From NCBI RefSeq assembly GCF_036884295.1, contig NZ_CP145608.1:682001-746000 (forward strand): DNA of 64,000 nt, in the 5' to 3' direction. Under the pieces are notes generated by a model. That model made no database searches. It worked only from the letters and a program-made list of their open reading frames with translations, and was not told where the DNA came from. The position numbers and the translations under genes are program-made. This document shows, in pieces, positions 1-15,044 of this stretch. The number at the start of each line of letters is the position of its first letter. Position 1 is the first letter of the stretch. The stretch comes from Brochothrix thermosphacta DSM 20171 = FSL F6-1036. GTDB lineage: Bacteria; Bacillota; Bacilli; Lactobacillales; Listeriaceae.

Positions 1-4576
<4,576 letters not shown>

Positions 4577-4618
4577 TATACAATAGAGCACCTCTCAAGA
4601 GAGTTGTTTCTGTAAAGA

Positions 4619-4663
4619 AGTAAAATGTTGTCGAGAAATTATCGATAACATTTTGCTTTTTTT
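4619..4663 (+). terminator. Intrinsic terminator after camS
   Basis: An inverted repeat (AAAATGTT...AACATTTT with an inner TCGA/TCGA pairing) is followed by a run of T. It closes the pcrA-ligA-camS unit. Confidence 0.8.
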
Positions 4664-4755
4664 GATGTATGAAGCAAATGAGAGCTTATTTAAGTGTTAG
4701 TAAAGAATTACTTCCATAGCTTTCGTTGAATTGTGTGAACAATTCATCCTAAACG

Positions 4756-4784
4756 TTTATTTTAACAGCGATATCGTGTAGAAT
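4756..4784 (+). promoter_or_regulatory. Probable sigma-A promoter of gatCAB
   Basis: TTTATT, a 17-bp spacer and TAGAAT lie about 45 bp before gatC, just after the camS terminator. The match is moderate. Confidence 0.5.
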
Positions 4785-4827
4785 AGAGAAGTATGAATTA
4801 AAGAGTAGTTATTTTAGGAGGGTTAAT

Positions 4828-5118
4828 ATGTCTGTTATTTCTAAAGCAGAAGTTGAGAAAGTAGCGAGTTTAGCTCGCCTTGAAATCACTGAAGCAGAAG
4901 CCGAACAATACGCAACACAATTGGAACAAATCATTAACATGGTTGAGAAATTAAATGAACTAGATACAGAAAACATTAAACCAACAACACACGCTGTACC
5001 GTTGACAAATGTTTTACGTGAAGATGTAGCTGCTGAAGGCCTTGACCGTAATCTTGTGTTAAAAAATGCACCAGATTCGCAAGATGGCTATATCAAAGTA
5101 CCATCAATTATGGATTAG
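4828..5118 (+). CDS. gatC: Aspartyl/glutamyl-tRNA amidotransferase subunit C
   Basis: GatC is the small (96 aa) subunit of the GatCAB amidotransferase. The complex converts Glu-tRNA(Gln) to Gln-tRNA(Gln), and Asp-tRNA(Asn) to Asn-tRNA(Asn) where needed. GatC wraps around the GatA/GatB interface and stabilises it. The family signature is visible in [15 protein letters not shown] and in the C-terminal LREDV...[15 protein letters not shown]. The start has an excellent ribosome binding site (AGGAGG, 7 bp spacing). It is first gene of gatC-gatA-gatB, with 22 bp to gatA. Confidence 0.97.
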   Translation: MSVISKAEVEKVASLARLEITEAEAEQYATQLEQIINMVEKLNELDTENIKPTTHAVPLTNVLREDVAAEGLDRNLVLKNAPDSQDGYIKVPSIMD

Positions 5119-5140
5119 TAGGGAAGGAGACCGAATAGAC

Positions 5141-6592
5141 ATGGCATTATTTGATTTAACTATCAAAGAATTACACCAAAAGTTGGTGAATAAAGAAGTA
5201 ACTGCAGTTGATTTAGTCAATGCAGTATATGCGCGCGTGGATGAAGTGGAAGAAAAAGTTCAAGCGTTTATCACATTAACAAAAGAACAAGCATTGGCAG
5301 AAGCTGCTGCAATTGATGCGAAAGGTATTGATCCAGACAACGTTCTTGCTGGTTTACCAATCGGAATTAAAGATAATATTGTAACAAAAGATATTTTAAC
5401 GACTGCTGCTAGTAAAATTTTGACTGGTTTTGAACCAATCTATGATGCGACAGCAATGGTTAAATTACATGAAAAAGATATGATCACTATTGGTAAATTA
5501 AACATGGATGAGTTTGCAATGGGATCAACTACAGAAACATCTTACTATGCAAAAACAGCCAATCCATGGGATTTATCACGCATTCCTGGTGGCTCATCAG
5601 GTGGTTCTGCTGCAGCTGTTGCTGCGGGTGAAGTTCCTGTAGCTCTAGGTTCAGATACAGGTGGTTCAGTTCGTCAACCTGCTGCATTCTGTGGTGTTGT
5701 TGGAATGAAACCAACATACGGACGAGTGTCACGTTATGGGTTAATCGCCTTTGCGTCGTCATTGGATCAAATTGGGCCAATTACACGTACGGTTGAAGAT
5801 AATGCGCTTGTACTAGAAGCTATTTCAGGTGTAGATGCACATGATTCAACATCTGTGCCACAACCCAAAGCTGATTTTACAAGTGAAATTACTAAAGATA
5901 TTAAAGGCATGAAAATTGCTGTACCAAAAGAATATTTAGGTGATGGTGTTCAGGATGGCGTTAAAGCACGCGTTCTTGAAGCAATTGAAACACTTAAAAA
6001 CTTGGGTGCAACAGTAGACGAAGTCAGCTTACCTCATATTGAATATGGTGTTGCAGCTTATTACGTACTTGCATCAAGTGAAGCATCATCGAATCTTTCA
6101 CGTTTTGATGGCGTACGTTATGGTTACCGTTCACCAGATGCACATGATTTAGAAACACTCTATACAAAATCACGTGCTGAAGGATTTGGTCCAGAAGTGA
6201 AGCGTCGTATCATGCTAGGAACGTTTGCTCTAAGTTCAGGTTATTATGATGCTTATTATAAAAAAGCACAACAAGCACGTACGATGATTATTGGTGATTT
6301 TGAAAAAATCTTTGCTGATTACGATGTAATTGTTGGGCCAACAGCGCCAACTATCGCATTTAAATCAGGTGATTATGCTAAAGATCCAATTACAATGTAC
6401 ATGAATGATGTGTTAACAATTCCAAGTAACATGGCAGGTGTACCAAGTTTGTCAGTTCCATGTGGATTGAGCGAAAATATGCCAGTTGGCTTACAAATTA
6501 TCGGTAAACAATTTGATGAAGCGACAGTATATCGTGTAGGACATGCATTCGAACAAGCAACGAACTTTAACGAATTAAAAGCCGAATTGTAG
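5141..6592 (+). CDS. gatA: Glutamyl-tRNA(Gln) amidotransferase subunit A
   Basis: GatA is the glutaminase subunit of GatCAB, releasing ammonia from glutamine and passing it to GatB. It belongs to the amidase signature family; the Ser-cisSer-Lys triad is visible as the Lys in GIKDNI and the two serines in [14 protein letters not shown] and [10 protein letters not shown]. At 483 residues it is full length. A longer reading frame opens at 5066 inside gatC, but the ATG at 5141 (MALFDL) is the start, because AAGGAGA stands 10 bp before it. It lies between gatC and gatB in one operon. Confidence 0.97.
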   Translation: MALFDLTIKELHQKLVNKEVTAVDLVNAVYARVDEVEEKVQAFITLTKEQALAEAAAIDAKGIDPDNVLAGLPIGIKDNIVTKDILTTAASKILTGFEPIYDATAMVKLHEKDMITIGKLNMDEFAMGSTTETSYYAKTANPWDLSRIPGGSSGGSAAAVAAGEVPVALGSDTGGSVRQPAAFCGVVGMKPTYGRVSRYGLIAFASSLDQIGPITRTVEDNALVLEAISGVDAHDSTSVPQPKADFTSEITKDIKGMKIAVPKEYLGDGVQDGVKARVLEAIETLKNLGATVDEVSLPHIEYGVAAYYVLASSEASSNLSRFDGVRYGYRSPDAHDLETLYTKSRAEGFGPEVKRRIMLGTFALSSGYYDAYYKKAQQARTMIIGDFEKIFADYDVIVGPTAPTIAFKSGDYAKDPITMYMNDVLTIPSNMAGVPSLSVPCGLSENMPVGLQIIGKQFDEATVYRVGHAFEQATNFNELKAEL

Positions 6593-6605
6593 GGAGGTTA
6601 CAACA

Positions 6606-8036
6606 GTGAATTTTGAAACAGTAGTAGGACTTGAAGTCCATGTAGAACTAAAAACAGACTCAAAAGTATTCTCGTCATCACCAGCTCATTTTGGTGCAGA
6701 ACCGAATACAAATACCAGTGTTGTAGACTTAGGTTATCCTGGGGTTTTACCAACATTAAATAAACGTGCCGTTGAATTTGCAATGAAAGCCGGAATTGCA
6801 CTTAACTGTGAAATTAACCGTGAAACTAAATTTGACCGTAAAAACTATTTTTATCCTGATAATCCCAAAGCCTACCAAATTTCACAATTTGATAAACCAG
6901 TTGCTAAAAATGGCTGGATTGATATTGTTGTTGGCGGTGAAACAAAACGTATTCGTATCGAACGTGTTCACTTGGAAGAAGATGCAGGTAAATTAAACCA
7001 TGAAGGTAACGGCTACTCATTAGTCGATTATAACCGTCAAGGAACACCGTTAATTGAAATTGTATCTGAAGCAGATATGCGTACAGCTGAAGAAGCTTAC
7101 GCTTACCTAGAAGCGATCAAATCAATTATTCAATATACAGGTGTCTCGGATGTTAAGATGGAAGAAGGTTCATTACGTTGTGATGCCAATATTTCTATCC
7201 GTCCATTAGGGCAAGAAAAATTTGGAACAAAAACAGAAATTAAAAACTTGAACTCATTCTCATACGTTCGTAAAGGGATTGAATTTGAAGAAAAACGCCA
7301 AGAAAAAGTTTTATTAGCTGGCGGTGTTATTGGTCAAGAAACACGTCGTTTTAACGAAGCAACAGGTGAAACATTGTTAATGCGTGTGAAAGAAGGATCA
7401 GACGATTACCGTTACTTCCCAGAGCCAGACTTGGTTGATTTAGTGATTGATGATGAGTGGATGGCAGCCGTTAAAGCTGAAATTCCAGAATTACCAGGTT
7501 CACGTCGTGCGCGTTATATTAACGAATGGGGTATCCCTGCATACGATGCGATGGTCTTAACATTAACAAAAGAGATGTCGGATTTCTTTGAAGCAACTGT
7601 TGCAAATGGTGCTGAAGCGAAACAAGCGTCAAACTGGTTAATGGGCGAAGTATCAGCGTATCTTAACGCAGAACAACAAGAATTACATGATACAGCATTA
7701 ACACCAAAAAACCTTGCTGGTTTAATCAAATTGATTGAAGCAGGTACAATCTCTTCTAAAATTGCTAAAAAAGTTTTCCGTGATGTTATTACGGAAGGTG
7801 GCAATCCAGAAGAAATCGTTAAAGCAAAAGGGTTAGTACAAATGTCAGATGCCGGTGAATTGACTAAAATCATCACTGAAATTATTGACAATAACCTTCA
7901 ATCTGTTGAAGACTTTAAAAATGGTAAAGACCGTGCTGTTGGTTTCTTAGTGGGTCAAGCAATGAAAGTTACTAAAGGACAAGCTAATCCAAAAATGGTT
8001 AACCAAATCATTGTGGACGAATTAAACAGACGCTAA
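6606..8036 (+). CDS. gatB: Aspartyl/glutamyl-tRNA amidotransferase subunit B
   Basis: GatB activates the misacylated tRNA by ATP-dependent phosphorylation of the side chain and completes transamidation with ammonia from GatA. The 476 residues show the GatB kinase-like core beginning [12 protein letters not shown], the [14 protein letters not shown] segment, and the C-terminal helical and YqeY-like tRNA-binding tail ([17 protein letters not shown]). The start is GTG, preceded by GGGAGG. In Listeria and Bacillus a lipid kinase gene often follows; here the operon ends at a terminator and a two-component system comes next. Confidence 0.97.
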   Translation: MNFETVVGLEVHVELKTDSKVFSSSPAHFGAEPNTNTSVVDLGYPGVLPTLNKRAVEFAMKAGIALNCEINRETKFDRKNYFYPDNPKAYQISQFDKPVAKNGWIDIVVGGETKRIRIERVHLEEDAGKLNHEGNGYSLVDYNRQGTPLIEIVSEADMRTAEEAYAYLEAIKSIIQYTGVSDVKMEEGSLRCDANISIRPLGQEKFGTKTEIKNLNSFSYVRKGIEFEEKRQEKVLLAGGVIGQETRRFNEATGETLLMRVKEGSDDYRYFPEPDLVDLVIDDEWMAAVKAEIPELPGSRRARYINEWGIPAYDAMVLTLTKEMSDFFEATVANGAEAKQASNWLMGEVSAYLNAEQQELHDTALTPKNLAGLIKLIEAGTISSKIAKKVFRDVITEGGNPEEIVKAKGLVQMSDAGELTKIITEIIDNNLQSVEDFKNGKDRAVGFLVGQAMKVTKGQANPKMVNQIIVDELNRR

Positions 8037-8083
8037 AATTAAGGACTGTCGCGCTAAAATAGGCGATGTCTGACATATATATA

Positions 8084-8125
8084 AAGAAGATTCCTAAAGC
8101 TAGCATTTAGGAGTCTTCTTTTTTT
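8084..8125 (+). terminator. Intrinsic terminator after gatB
   Basis: A long stem (AAGAAGATTCCTAAA with TTTAGGAGTCTTCTT) is followed by a T run. It ends the gatCAB unit. Confidence 0.85.
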
Positions 8126-8286
8126 CTGAGGAAAATGAAGGAGTTAAGAAAATGTTAAGAATTTCTTGCATCTTTCCTAGTTTTTTATTGTTATTCTATA
8201 AAAGTAGTAAGGCGTTACAAGCAAAAGCAATGTATACTTAGGGTGATGAAAAATCAGTAGCGTAAATGAAGGGACGGAATAATGTA

Positions 8287-8979
8287 ATGGCATACCGTGT
8301 ACTAGTGGCAGATGATGATCATGATATTAGACAGGCAATCACAATTTATCTTAAAAATGAAGGTTTAGAAGTTAGCGAGGCAGCTAACGGTGAAGAAGTA
8401 TTGCGTATAATTGCGAACGAAGAGGTTCATTTATTAATTTTAGATGTCATGATGCCGATTTTATATGGTTTAACAACGGCAATAAAATTGCGTGAGAATG
8501 ATGAAAACATTCCGATTTTAATGTTGAGCGCAAAAAGTGAAGACATTGATAAAATTCATGGTTTACAAGTGGGGGCGGATGATTATTTAGAAAAGCCATT
8601 TAACCCACTCGAATTAATGGCACGCGTACGAGCGCATTTGCGACGATATACGAAATTAGGGACGATGGAGAAACCTGCATCAGTGTTAACTATCGAAGGT
8701 TTAACATTAGATCAGGTAACAAAAATAGTGACCATTGAAGGTCAGCCCTTAAAAATGACACCCAAAGAGTTTCAAATTTTAGCATTGTTGATGTCACATC
8801 CAAATCAGGTATTTTCAATGGAGCAAATTTATGAGCAGATTTGGAAAGAAGTGGGCTTTAATATTGAAAATACAGTATCCGTTCATATTCGTAAAATTCG
8901 CGAAAAAATTGAAATTGATCCAAAAAAACCAAAATATTTAAAGGTGGTGTGGGGCGTTGGTTACAAAATCGAACATTAA
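8287..8979 (+). CDS. OmpR-family response regulator
   Basis: A 230-residue DNA-binding response regulator. The receiver domain (about residues 4-118) has the acidic pair DDDHD, the phospho-acceptor Asp in LILDVMMP and the Lys in YLEKPFNP. The C-terminal winged helix is of OmpR/PhoB type, ending NTVSVHIRKIREKIE...VWGVGYKI, and resembles VanR-like regulators. An upstream in-frame ATG at 8266 exists, but 8287 is preferred because GAAGGGA stands before it. The next gene, overlapping its end, is the cognate sensor kinase, which is interrupted. The signal and regulon are unknown. Confidence 0.9.
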   Translation: MAYRVLVADDDHDIRQAITIYLKNEGLEVSEAANGEEVLRIIANEEVHLLILDVMMPILYGLTTAIKLRENDENIPILMLSAKSEDIDKIHGLQVGADDYLEKPFNPLELMARVRAHLRRYTKLGTMEKPASVLTIEGLTLDQVTKIVTIEGQPLKMTPKEFQILALLMSHPNQVFSMEQIYEQIWKEVGFNIENTVSVHIRKIREKIEIDPKKPKYLKVVWGVGYKIEH

Positions 8980-11139
8980 AACAGCCATCGTGCTGACTAT
9001 TTTATTAACAGTTATTTGTTATACATTGATTCCCTTAGCAATGTCGCATTATTTAAGAGAACAACTAGTAATGGATAAGGATAAAGCAGTAGTGAGTAAC
9101 TACAATGCAAATAATGATTCTTTGTTTTATGACTATACGAGTGAGCTTTTTTTAACAGCGTTAACACAGAAAAATAAAGACAACACGTTAAATTTAACAA
9201 CAGCTGATGCGCGTTAATTGTACGATAATGAGAAAGCTAACGCTGCAGAAAATACTGACGATAAAAGTACCGAGGAAATGAAGCTTTACCGTAAAAAAAT
9301 TTCTGAGGCACAAGCGAGCGGAGATACCAAAAGAGCGAAGAGTTTACGCTCAGAATTAGATGCGATGATAAAAACACAATATGATTATTATTCTGATGAT
9401 AAAAAAATACTCGCTTGGGCGAATACAAAGTTACTGGCTAATTTGAAAGAAGGGCTTCTTTCACTCAAAGAAAGTAAAGAAGGGCTCGATGATACTTATT
9501 ACTACTATATATTCGATACAGCCTCAAAAGAGATACTAACGAATATGCCAACTATCAAAGCAAGCTCTAGTAAAGCTGATGTACAAATGGAATTAGAGCG
9601 TCTAGGTGCTAACAAAAATAAAAAATTATTCAAACCAGAACTGTTAAAATTAACCTTAAAGATGAGTTAAATACTGAATCAATTCACATACGCAAAGCGC
9701 CATCAGCTGAATATCAAACTGTTTTTGCAGATAAAGACTTGTTGGCGAACTACTCAACCTATGTCAAAGAAGTGGGTCAAACAAAAATGATTGCTTGGTT
9801 GTATGTCATATCGGGTGGTCTTGCTTTGATCGTGTTAGTTTGGTTAGTAGCGAAAAGACAAACATTAAAAATAGCACCGCTGTTTAATTTACCACTAGAT
9901 ATTGCTTTAATCGGTGCACTTTTTAGCGGTGGTTTACTAATAGTGGTCTATCGAAGTACAGCTGCCTATGAACTCACACCGTTAATTTTGTCAGGTATTT
10001 TGATGGCAATTATTGTGATAAGTAGTCCACGTTTGTATCAAGCATACCGCAGTGAAACAGTCAGAAATGAACTGAAATCAGGTGTGATTGGAAAATGGCT
10101 TGAAAACTATCAGAGATTATCATTGATGATGCATGTTTTTTGTCTAATCGTGATGATGTGTATGAGTGGGGCATTGGGTCTTCTTATCGCAACACAAGAA
10201 AGCCCCTATGTAGGATTGTTCGTTTTTAGTGTCTTAGCACTGCTTAGTTTGATTATGCACATGGTTTATTATCACCGCGTTCGTGAAACAATGAAACGCC
10301 CAGCAACTATTATTCAAGCAGCTACTGGGGAAGCAATTATGCAGGTATCGAATAAAACAGTCGCAGAGGTAAATGTTGACTATGAACGTTTAGAGCAACT
10401 GATTAATCAAAAAATACAAAAAAGTGAAAAAAGTGAAAGTTTAAAAACGGATCTTATCACCAATGTTAGTCATGATTTAAGAACACCGCTCACTTCTATT
10501 GTGACATATAGTGATTTGATGCAACAACCAAATGTTACACTCGCTGACCAAGCTGCTTATGCAGAAGTGATTCAAAGAAAAGCCCAGCGTATGAAACAGT
10601 TGATTGACGATTTATTTGAAGTAACGAAGATGGATAATGGTGCAATTGAATTAAATTATACAGAAGTTGACCTTGTCGCACTTGTTAAGCAAAGTGTCGG
10701 TGAGTATACAGAAGAATTCAATTCAAGTAGTTATTTGCTAAGAACAACATACCCTGAACAACCAATAATGGTAACAATTGACAGTGATAAGATTTGGCGT
10801 GTGATTGATAATTTATTACAAAACACCTTGAAATATACGTTACCACAATCTCGTATCTATGTTACTGTGCAAGATGAGATGAACCAAAGTCGGATTATTA
10901 TCAAAAACATTTCAAATTATGAACTTAATGAAGCTGCACCGCTATTAATTGAGCGTTTTAAACGAGGCGAACAAGAAAAAGCACGTGATACTGAGGGACA
11001 TGGTTTGGGGTTGGCGATTGTTCAGTCGATTGTGTCGCTGCATCAAGGACAACTGATTGTTACAGTAGATGGTGATATGTTCAAAGTACAAGTTGTTTTA
11101 CCACATAAAGCCGCACAAGAAAGTCAGTTTGGGCTATGA
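8957..11139 (+). pseudogene. Sensor histidine kinase, interrupted by a stop and a frameshift
   Basis: This should encode the partner kinase of the preceding regulator, roughly 725 residues if intact. The TTG at 8957 (AGGTGG 9 bp upstream) starts a membrane segment and an extracytoplasmic domain. An in-frame TAA at 9215-9217 breaks it, after which the same frame stays open to 9670. Between about 9634 and 9660, near an AAAA run, the frame must shift by one base to reach the rest. The remaining frame has several membrane helices (residues 15-170 of the 9739-11139 part), the H-box NVSHDLRTPLTSI and an ATPase domain with GHGLGLAIV. All kinase motifs survive downstream. Two independent lesions favour a pseudogene, although sequencing error is not excluded. 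Confidence 0.8.
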
Positions 11140-11486
11140 GAACCCTCGCAGCAAGTCTGATTACCGTTCTTTTCATCACTGTGATATGCATTAATTTACC
11201 CTATCATAGACCTTTGTTAGATCGCCTCAATCCGACACTGTGTGAAACAACAAGTTATGCTAAAGTACCAATGGATGTCACCAACTACAATAAGATTTTG
11301 GCATATGAAAGAGATGGAAAGCCAGTTAAGTATACGTTTAATTTTGCTGCTATCGACCAAAAAAAGTCCTTTGTTAAAATTTATCATCGTGGACTATACA
11401 TCATAAAAATTGCCTATGTCCCTTTTAAAAACTTACCAAAAAGAGTTCAAAAAAAGTTAACAGAAGCTAATGTAAACTCTAGTTAA
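11136..11486 (+). CDS. YxeA-like exported protein (DUF1093)
   Basis: A 116-residue protein with one N-terminal membrane or signal segment (residues 5-22) and a small extracellular domain. The pattern of a Tyr/Lys-rich strand, a YERDGKPVKYTFNFAA segment and a C-terminal KNLPKRVQKKL is typical of the YxeA family of unknown function, often near peptide-sensing systems. Its ATG overlaps the kinase stop (ATGA), so it belongs to the same operon. I infer a link to envelope sensing only from this context. Confidence 0.65.
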   Translation: MRTLAASLITVLFITVICINLPYHRPLLDRLNPTLCETTSYAKVPMDVTNYNKILAYERDGKPVKYTFNFAAIDQKKSFVKIYHRGLYIIKIAYVPFKNLPKRVQKKLTEANVNSS

Positions 11487-11492
11487 TAAAAG

Positions 11493-11521
11493 TTGACATT
11501 CCTAGAACTGGATGTCATACT
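11493..11521 (+). promoter_or_regulatory. Promoter with inverted repeat upstream of the ligase/thiolase pair
   Basis: TTGACA, a 17-bp spacer and CATACT form a good sigma-A promoter. The segment from the -35 to the -10 is itself an inverted repeat (TGACATTC, 8-bp centre, GGATGTCA), which could be a repressor operator. Confidence 0.6.
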
Positions 11522-11542
11522 ATAGCAAAAAGCGGTGAAAAA

Positions 11543-12898
11543 ATGTTAGCGATTTATGATGATAAGCAACACGATAAACGAGTAGCTCTTGATGATGGTT
11601 GTGAGCGATATACTTGGTCTGAATTACGTGAACAAGTAGCAAAATCTGCACAAGGACTACGAAATCTTCAAACTTCAGGCACTGTGATGATTGAAATGAC
11701 AAATACTGCTGAAGCACTCATCCAATTGATGAGTGCTTTTCAGGCAGGATGGGATGTTTGTCCCTTTTCTAGTAAAGCGAAACACTCGCAAGTCCAACGT
11801 TTAGTTGACACGTTACAGCCGCAGTTAATGATAGCAATACAAGGAAATCATACTATTCCAGTCTACACGCAGGCTGAATGGCGAGAGCGTTACAATTTGT
11901 TAAAACCTTATGTGAAACATCAGAGCACCAGTCATTTTGTTGGAACAACTTCTGGTACAACAGGTCTTCCGAAAATATTGTATCGTACAATTAAATCATG
12001 GCAAGCAAGTAGTGAGGCATTAGCTGATGCTTATCATAATGAGAAGGTTCAAACAGTGATTATCCCAGGTAAATTAGAACAGGGGCATTTTTTAATGGGA
12101 GCGATTGATGGTCTGTGTCGTGGTTTATCTATCCGCTTATTGTCACGTTATCACCCACAGGCTTTACGTCAGCTTATTGAGGGAACGCAAGACCCACTCG
12201 TCTACATTGTGCCGACAATGATGCAACATTTAGCAGAATTACCGACGAACACCAGTGGTTTTTGGTTATGTGGGGGTGATCACTGTCAAACGTATTGGCA
12301 AGAACGCTTAAAAACAGCCGCGCCCCGTATGCGTTTATGGCGTTATTATGGTTCAATGGAAACAAGTTTTATTAGTTTAGCTCGTGATACAGATGCACCT
12401 GATAGTGTAGGTTTTCCGATGTTAGGTGTAAACATTACATTGACGACAGAACAGAAAATTAGCGTGCGTAGCAATCAACTGTTTTCTGGTTATGATAGTA
12501 AGGAACAACACATTAATCAGTGGGAAACGAGTGATTATGGATATTTGTCTGAAGCAGGTGAATTAACGGTAATTGGGAGAGATACTAATCGTATCCAATT
12601 TGGTGCGTTAACAGTACAAGCGGAAGTCGTTGAAGCGGTTTTACAACAAACAGAGAATTTAGATGAAGTTGTGGTCATCGGACAAAACGATGCCTATTGG
12701 GGCGAAATTGTTGTTGCGTATTACACAGGACGAGCAACGAAAAAAACATTACGACAATTGTGTCGACATCAGCTTAAGGCACATGAACGCCCACGATTAT
12801 TTGTACATGTAGCTGAATTACCACATACGATAACTGGCAAAATTGATCGTCAAAAAATGAAAGAGGAGGGTATCCATGAACCGAGTAGTCATTGTTGA
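11543..12898 (+). CDS. AMP-binding acyl-CoA synthetase, VraA-like
   Basis: A 451-residue member of the ANL adenylating superfamily, which activates a carboxylic acid with ATP and joins it to CoA. Visible motifs are the P-loop TTSGTTGLPK (about residue 135), YYGSMET (A5), the hinge GRDTNRIQFG and the C-terminal TITGKIDRQK with the catalytic Lys. It is shorter than typical long-chain FadD (about 510-560 aa). Together with the overlapping thiolase it resembles the staphylococcal vraA-vraB pair. The substrate is not predictable from sequence; a fatty acid is the likely guess. Confidence 0.78.
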   Translation: MLAIYDDKQHDKRVALDDGCERYTWSELREQVAKSAQGLRNLQTSGTVMIEMTNTAEALIQLMSAFQAGWDVCPFSSKAKHSQVQRLVDTLQPQLMIAIQGNHTIPVYTQAEWRERYNLLKPYVKHQSTSHFVGTTSGTTGLPKILYRTIKSWQASSEALADAYHNEKVQTVIIPGKLEQGHFLMGAIDGLCRGLSIRLLSRYHPQALRQLIEGTQDPLVYIVPTMMQHLAELPTNTSGFWLCGGDHCQTYWQERLKTAAPRMRLWRYYGSMETSFISLARDTDAPDSVGFPMLGVNITLTTEQKISVRSNQLFSGYDSKEQHINQWETSDYGYLSEAGELTVIGRDTNRIQFGALTVQAEVVEAVLQQTENLDEVVVIGQNDAYWGEIVVAYYTGRATKKTLRQLCRHQLKAHERPRLFVHVAELPHTITGKIDRQKMKEEGIHEPSSHC

Positions 12899-13931
12899 AG
12901 TCAGTCGAACGGCGATTGGTAAACAAGGCGGTATTCATCGTAATTTAGATGAGCGGATGTTAATCACCCCCTTGCTGCAAAAGCATGTTGCTAAATTAGC
13001 ACAGGTAGATGAGGTGATTTTAGGTAATATTGTGGGGCACGGGGGAAATGTTGCCCGTTTTTCAGCATTAAATGCAGGCCTGAATTGCCCTGGCTTAACG
13101 ATTGATACCCAATGTATTGCAGGGCTCACTGCGTTGAAAGTGGGAATGAGTTACATTCAATCTGGCCTCGCCGACTCGTTATTAATTGGTGGGACAGAAT
13201 CACTCTCAACATCGCCTTATCCAACACGCGCACAATTTTCACCAGAAGAAATAGGGGATCCTGATATGATAGAAACGGCAATACTTCAACAAAAACGTTC
13301 TGCAATGAAGCCAGACTTAATCACAGCTAAAACAAGGATGAGTTATGAACGGGCATTGGCAAGTCTTGTTCACAAAAAAACTATTTACAATAATGAAACA
13401 GATGAATTTTTAGAGCGTGCTGATTTAAAAGTGTTAGAAAGAGTATTAGCTAAACAGACAAATAGCGTGAATCCAGCTACAAGTAGCAGGTTTTCGGATG
13501 GTGCAGCTTTATTGACAGTTGTTTCTGAAAATTTTGCATTAGAGCATGATCTTCAACCAGTGTTAGAAGTTGTTGCAACAGCGACAACGGCTGTTTCACC
13601 CTATGATGTACCGGTTGCAGCAATAACAGCCACTCAAAGGCTCTTAGAAGAAAATAACCTACAAGCGAAGGACATTGACCGATTCGACATCGTTGAAGCG
13701 TATGCGACTAAAATAGTCGCTTTTCAAGAGGTTTTAGGGGTGAGTGACAGTCAATTGAATCCTGATGGAGGTGCTTTAGCCTATGGTCATCCTTACGCTG
13801 CTTCTGGAATTATATCAGTTGCGCATATCTTTAATACTTTTATAGCGGAAAAAAATATTGAACAAGCTGTTGTTGCTGCCGCAGGGGCAGGTGGAATAGG
13901 GCAAGCATTTCTTTTGAAACGCTATCATTGA
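12876..13931 (+). CDS. Thiolase-family protein, VraB-like, with altered active site
   Basis: A 351-residue thiolase-fold protein, shorter than usual acetyl-CoA acetyltransferases (about 390). The acyl-accepting Cys is present in DTQCIAGL and the His in YGHPYAASG. Two other motifs deviate: the normal NEAFA reads VEAYA, and the C-terminal CxGGGxG reads AGAGGIG, so the second catalytic Cys is absent. The gene overlaps the acyl-CoA synthetase by 23 bp, so the products should act together, for example in acyl-CoA turnover. Whether it still condenses or cleaves acyl-CoA is open. Confidence 0.75.
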   Translation: MNRVVIVEVSRTAIGKQGGIHRNLDERMLITPLLQKHVAKLAQVDEVILGNIVGHGGNVARFSALNAGLNCPGLTIDTQCIAGLTALKVGMSYIQSGLADSLLIGGTESLSTSPYPTRAQFSPEEIGDPDMIETAILQQKRSAMKPDLITAKTRMSYERALASLVHKKTIYNNETDEFLERADLKVLERVLAKQTNSVNPATSSRFSDGAALLTVVSENFALEHDLQPVLEVVATATTAVSPYDVPVAAITATQRLLEENNLQAKDIDRFDIVEAYATKIVAFQEVLGVSDSQLNPDGGALAYGHPYAASGIISVAHIFNTFIAEKNIEQAVVAAAGAGGIGQAFLLKRYH

Positions 13932-14031
13932 AAAGAGTAAATTCCAAACCAATCGCGTGAATTTCATCATTATCTGTGGTATCTTTGAGAGAGTAATAAA
14001 ACAAAAATAGATTCAAGGGGGAAAACAGATC

Positions 14032-14640
14032 ATGACTTATACATTACCAGAATTACCTTACGAATATTCGGCTCTAGAGCCACACATTGATGCGAAAACA
14101 ATGGAAATCCACCATTCTAAACACCATCAAACATATGTAACAAACGTTAACAAAGCTTTGGAAGGACATGCTGATTTAGCATCAAAATCAATTGAAGAAT
14201 TGGTAGCAGATTTAGCAAGCGTTCCTGAAGATATCAAAGCTGCTGTACGTAACAGTGGTGGCGGACATGCCAATCACTCATTCTTCTGGACTTCAATTTC
14301 ACCAAACGGTGGGGGAAAACCAGTTGGCGAATTAGCTGAAGCAATCGATGCTAAATTCGGTTCATTCGAAGCCTTCCAAGAAAAATTCACAGCAGCTGCA
14401 ACTGGCCGCTTTGGTTCTGGTTGGGCATGGTTAGTATTATCAAACGGTGAGCTTGAAATTACTTCTACAGCTAACCAAGATTCTCCATTAACAGATGGTA
14501 AAACACCTGTCATTGGTATTGATGTTTGGGAACATGCTTATTACCTTAACTACCAAAACCGTCGTCCTGAATACATCAAAGCGTTTTACAACGTTGTTGA
14601 TTGGTCAAAAGCAAACGAAGTATTTAACGCAGCAAAATAA
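14032..14640 (+). CDS. sodA: Manganese superoxide dismutase
   Basis: A cytoplasmic Fe/Mn-type superoxide dismutase of 202 residues, converting superoxide to oxygen and hydrogen peroxide. Metal ligands are visible: His27 in MEIHHSKHH, the His of NHSFFW, and the Asp and His in [20 protein letters not shown] and the [11 protein letters not shown] segment are typical of Mn-dependent forms. AAGGGGG precedes the ATG. It is monocistronic, with a terminator at 14654. Confidence 0.97.
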   Translation: MTYTLPELPYEYSALEPHIDAKTMEIHHSKHHQTYVTNVNKALEGHADLASKSIEELVADLASVPEDIKAAVRNSGGGHANHSFFWTSISPNGGGKPVGELAEAIDAKFGSFEAFQEKFTAAATGRFGSGWAWLVLSNGELEITSTANQDSPLTDGKTPVIGIDVWEHAYYLNYQNRRPEYIKAFYNVVDWSKANEVFNAAK

Positions 14641-14653
14641 AGAATAAGATAAA

Positions 14654-14687
14654 GTGTTGGTGGCTAATTGCTACCAACGCTTTTTTT
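14654..14687 (+). terminator. Intrinsic terminator after sodA
   Basis: The stem GTGTTGGTGGC / GCTACCAACGC is followed by TTTTTTT. Confidence 0.9.
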
Positions 14688-14769
14688 ACGTTTTAAAAAG
14701 GTTAGAACCGTATTTAGGATATTAACATTGACAAATGGGTTGTTACCCACTAGTATTGTATTTAACAAC

Positions 14770-15011
14770 TTCATGAATATATGCAAAGAAGGAACGAAGT
14801 AAATCCCTTATCACTAGTTGAGAGAGCTTGTGGTCGCTGCGAACAAGTCTATATAAGGTGATTGAATTACACTCTGGAGCATTTGTACAGCAATGTACAA
14901 CGGGTCATACCGTTAACTATACAAGCAGTAACCTTTTGGGGTTATTAAAATAGGGTGGTACCACGGTGAATATCGTCCCTTCGTTTCTTATAGAAGCGGA
15001 GGGGCTTTTTT
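14770..15011 (+). promoter_or_regulatory. Tyrosine T-box riboswitch of tyrS
   Basis: A tRNA-sensing leader. The T-box core AGGGTGGTACCACGG lies at 14952-14966; its UGGU bulge would pair with the ACCA end of uncharged tRNA. The probable specifier codon TAC (Tyr) is at 14868-14870. Stem I covers roughly 14770-14900. The terminator (CCCTTCG...GGAGGGGC then T6) lies at 14977-15011 and competes with the antiterminator. Uncharged tRNA-Tyr should allow readthrough into tyrS. I infer the specifier position from sequence, not from a fold. Confidence 0.93.
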
Positions 15012-15044
15012 GTGTCTATGAAGAAAAAAAGGAGATGGAAAAAA

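Noticed and set aside
6598-6801. 67-aa minus-strand ORF inside gatB
   Set aside because: Antisense shadow of a conserved gene, no ribosome binding site and biased composition.
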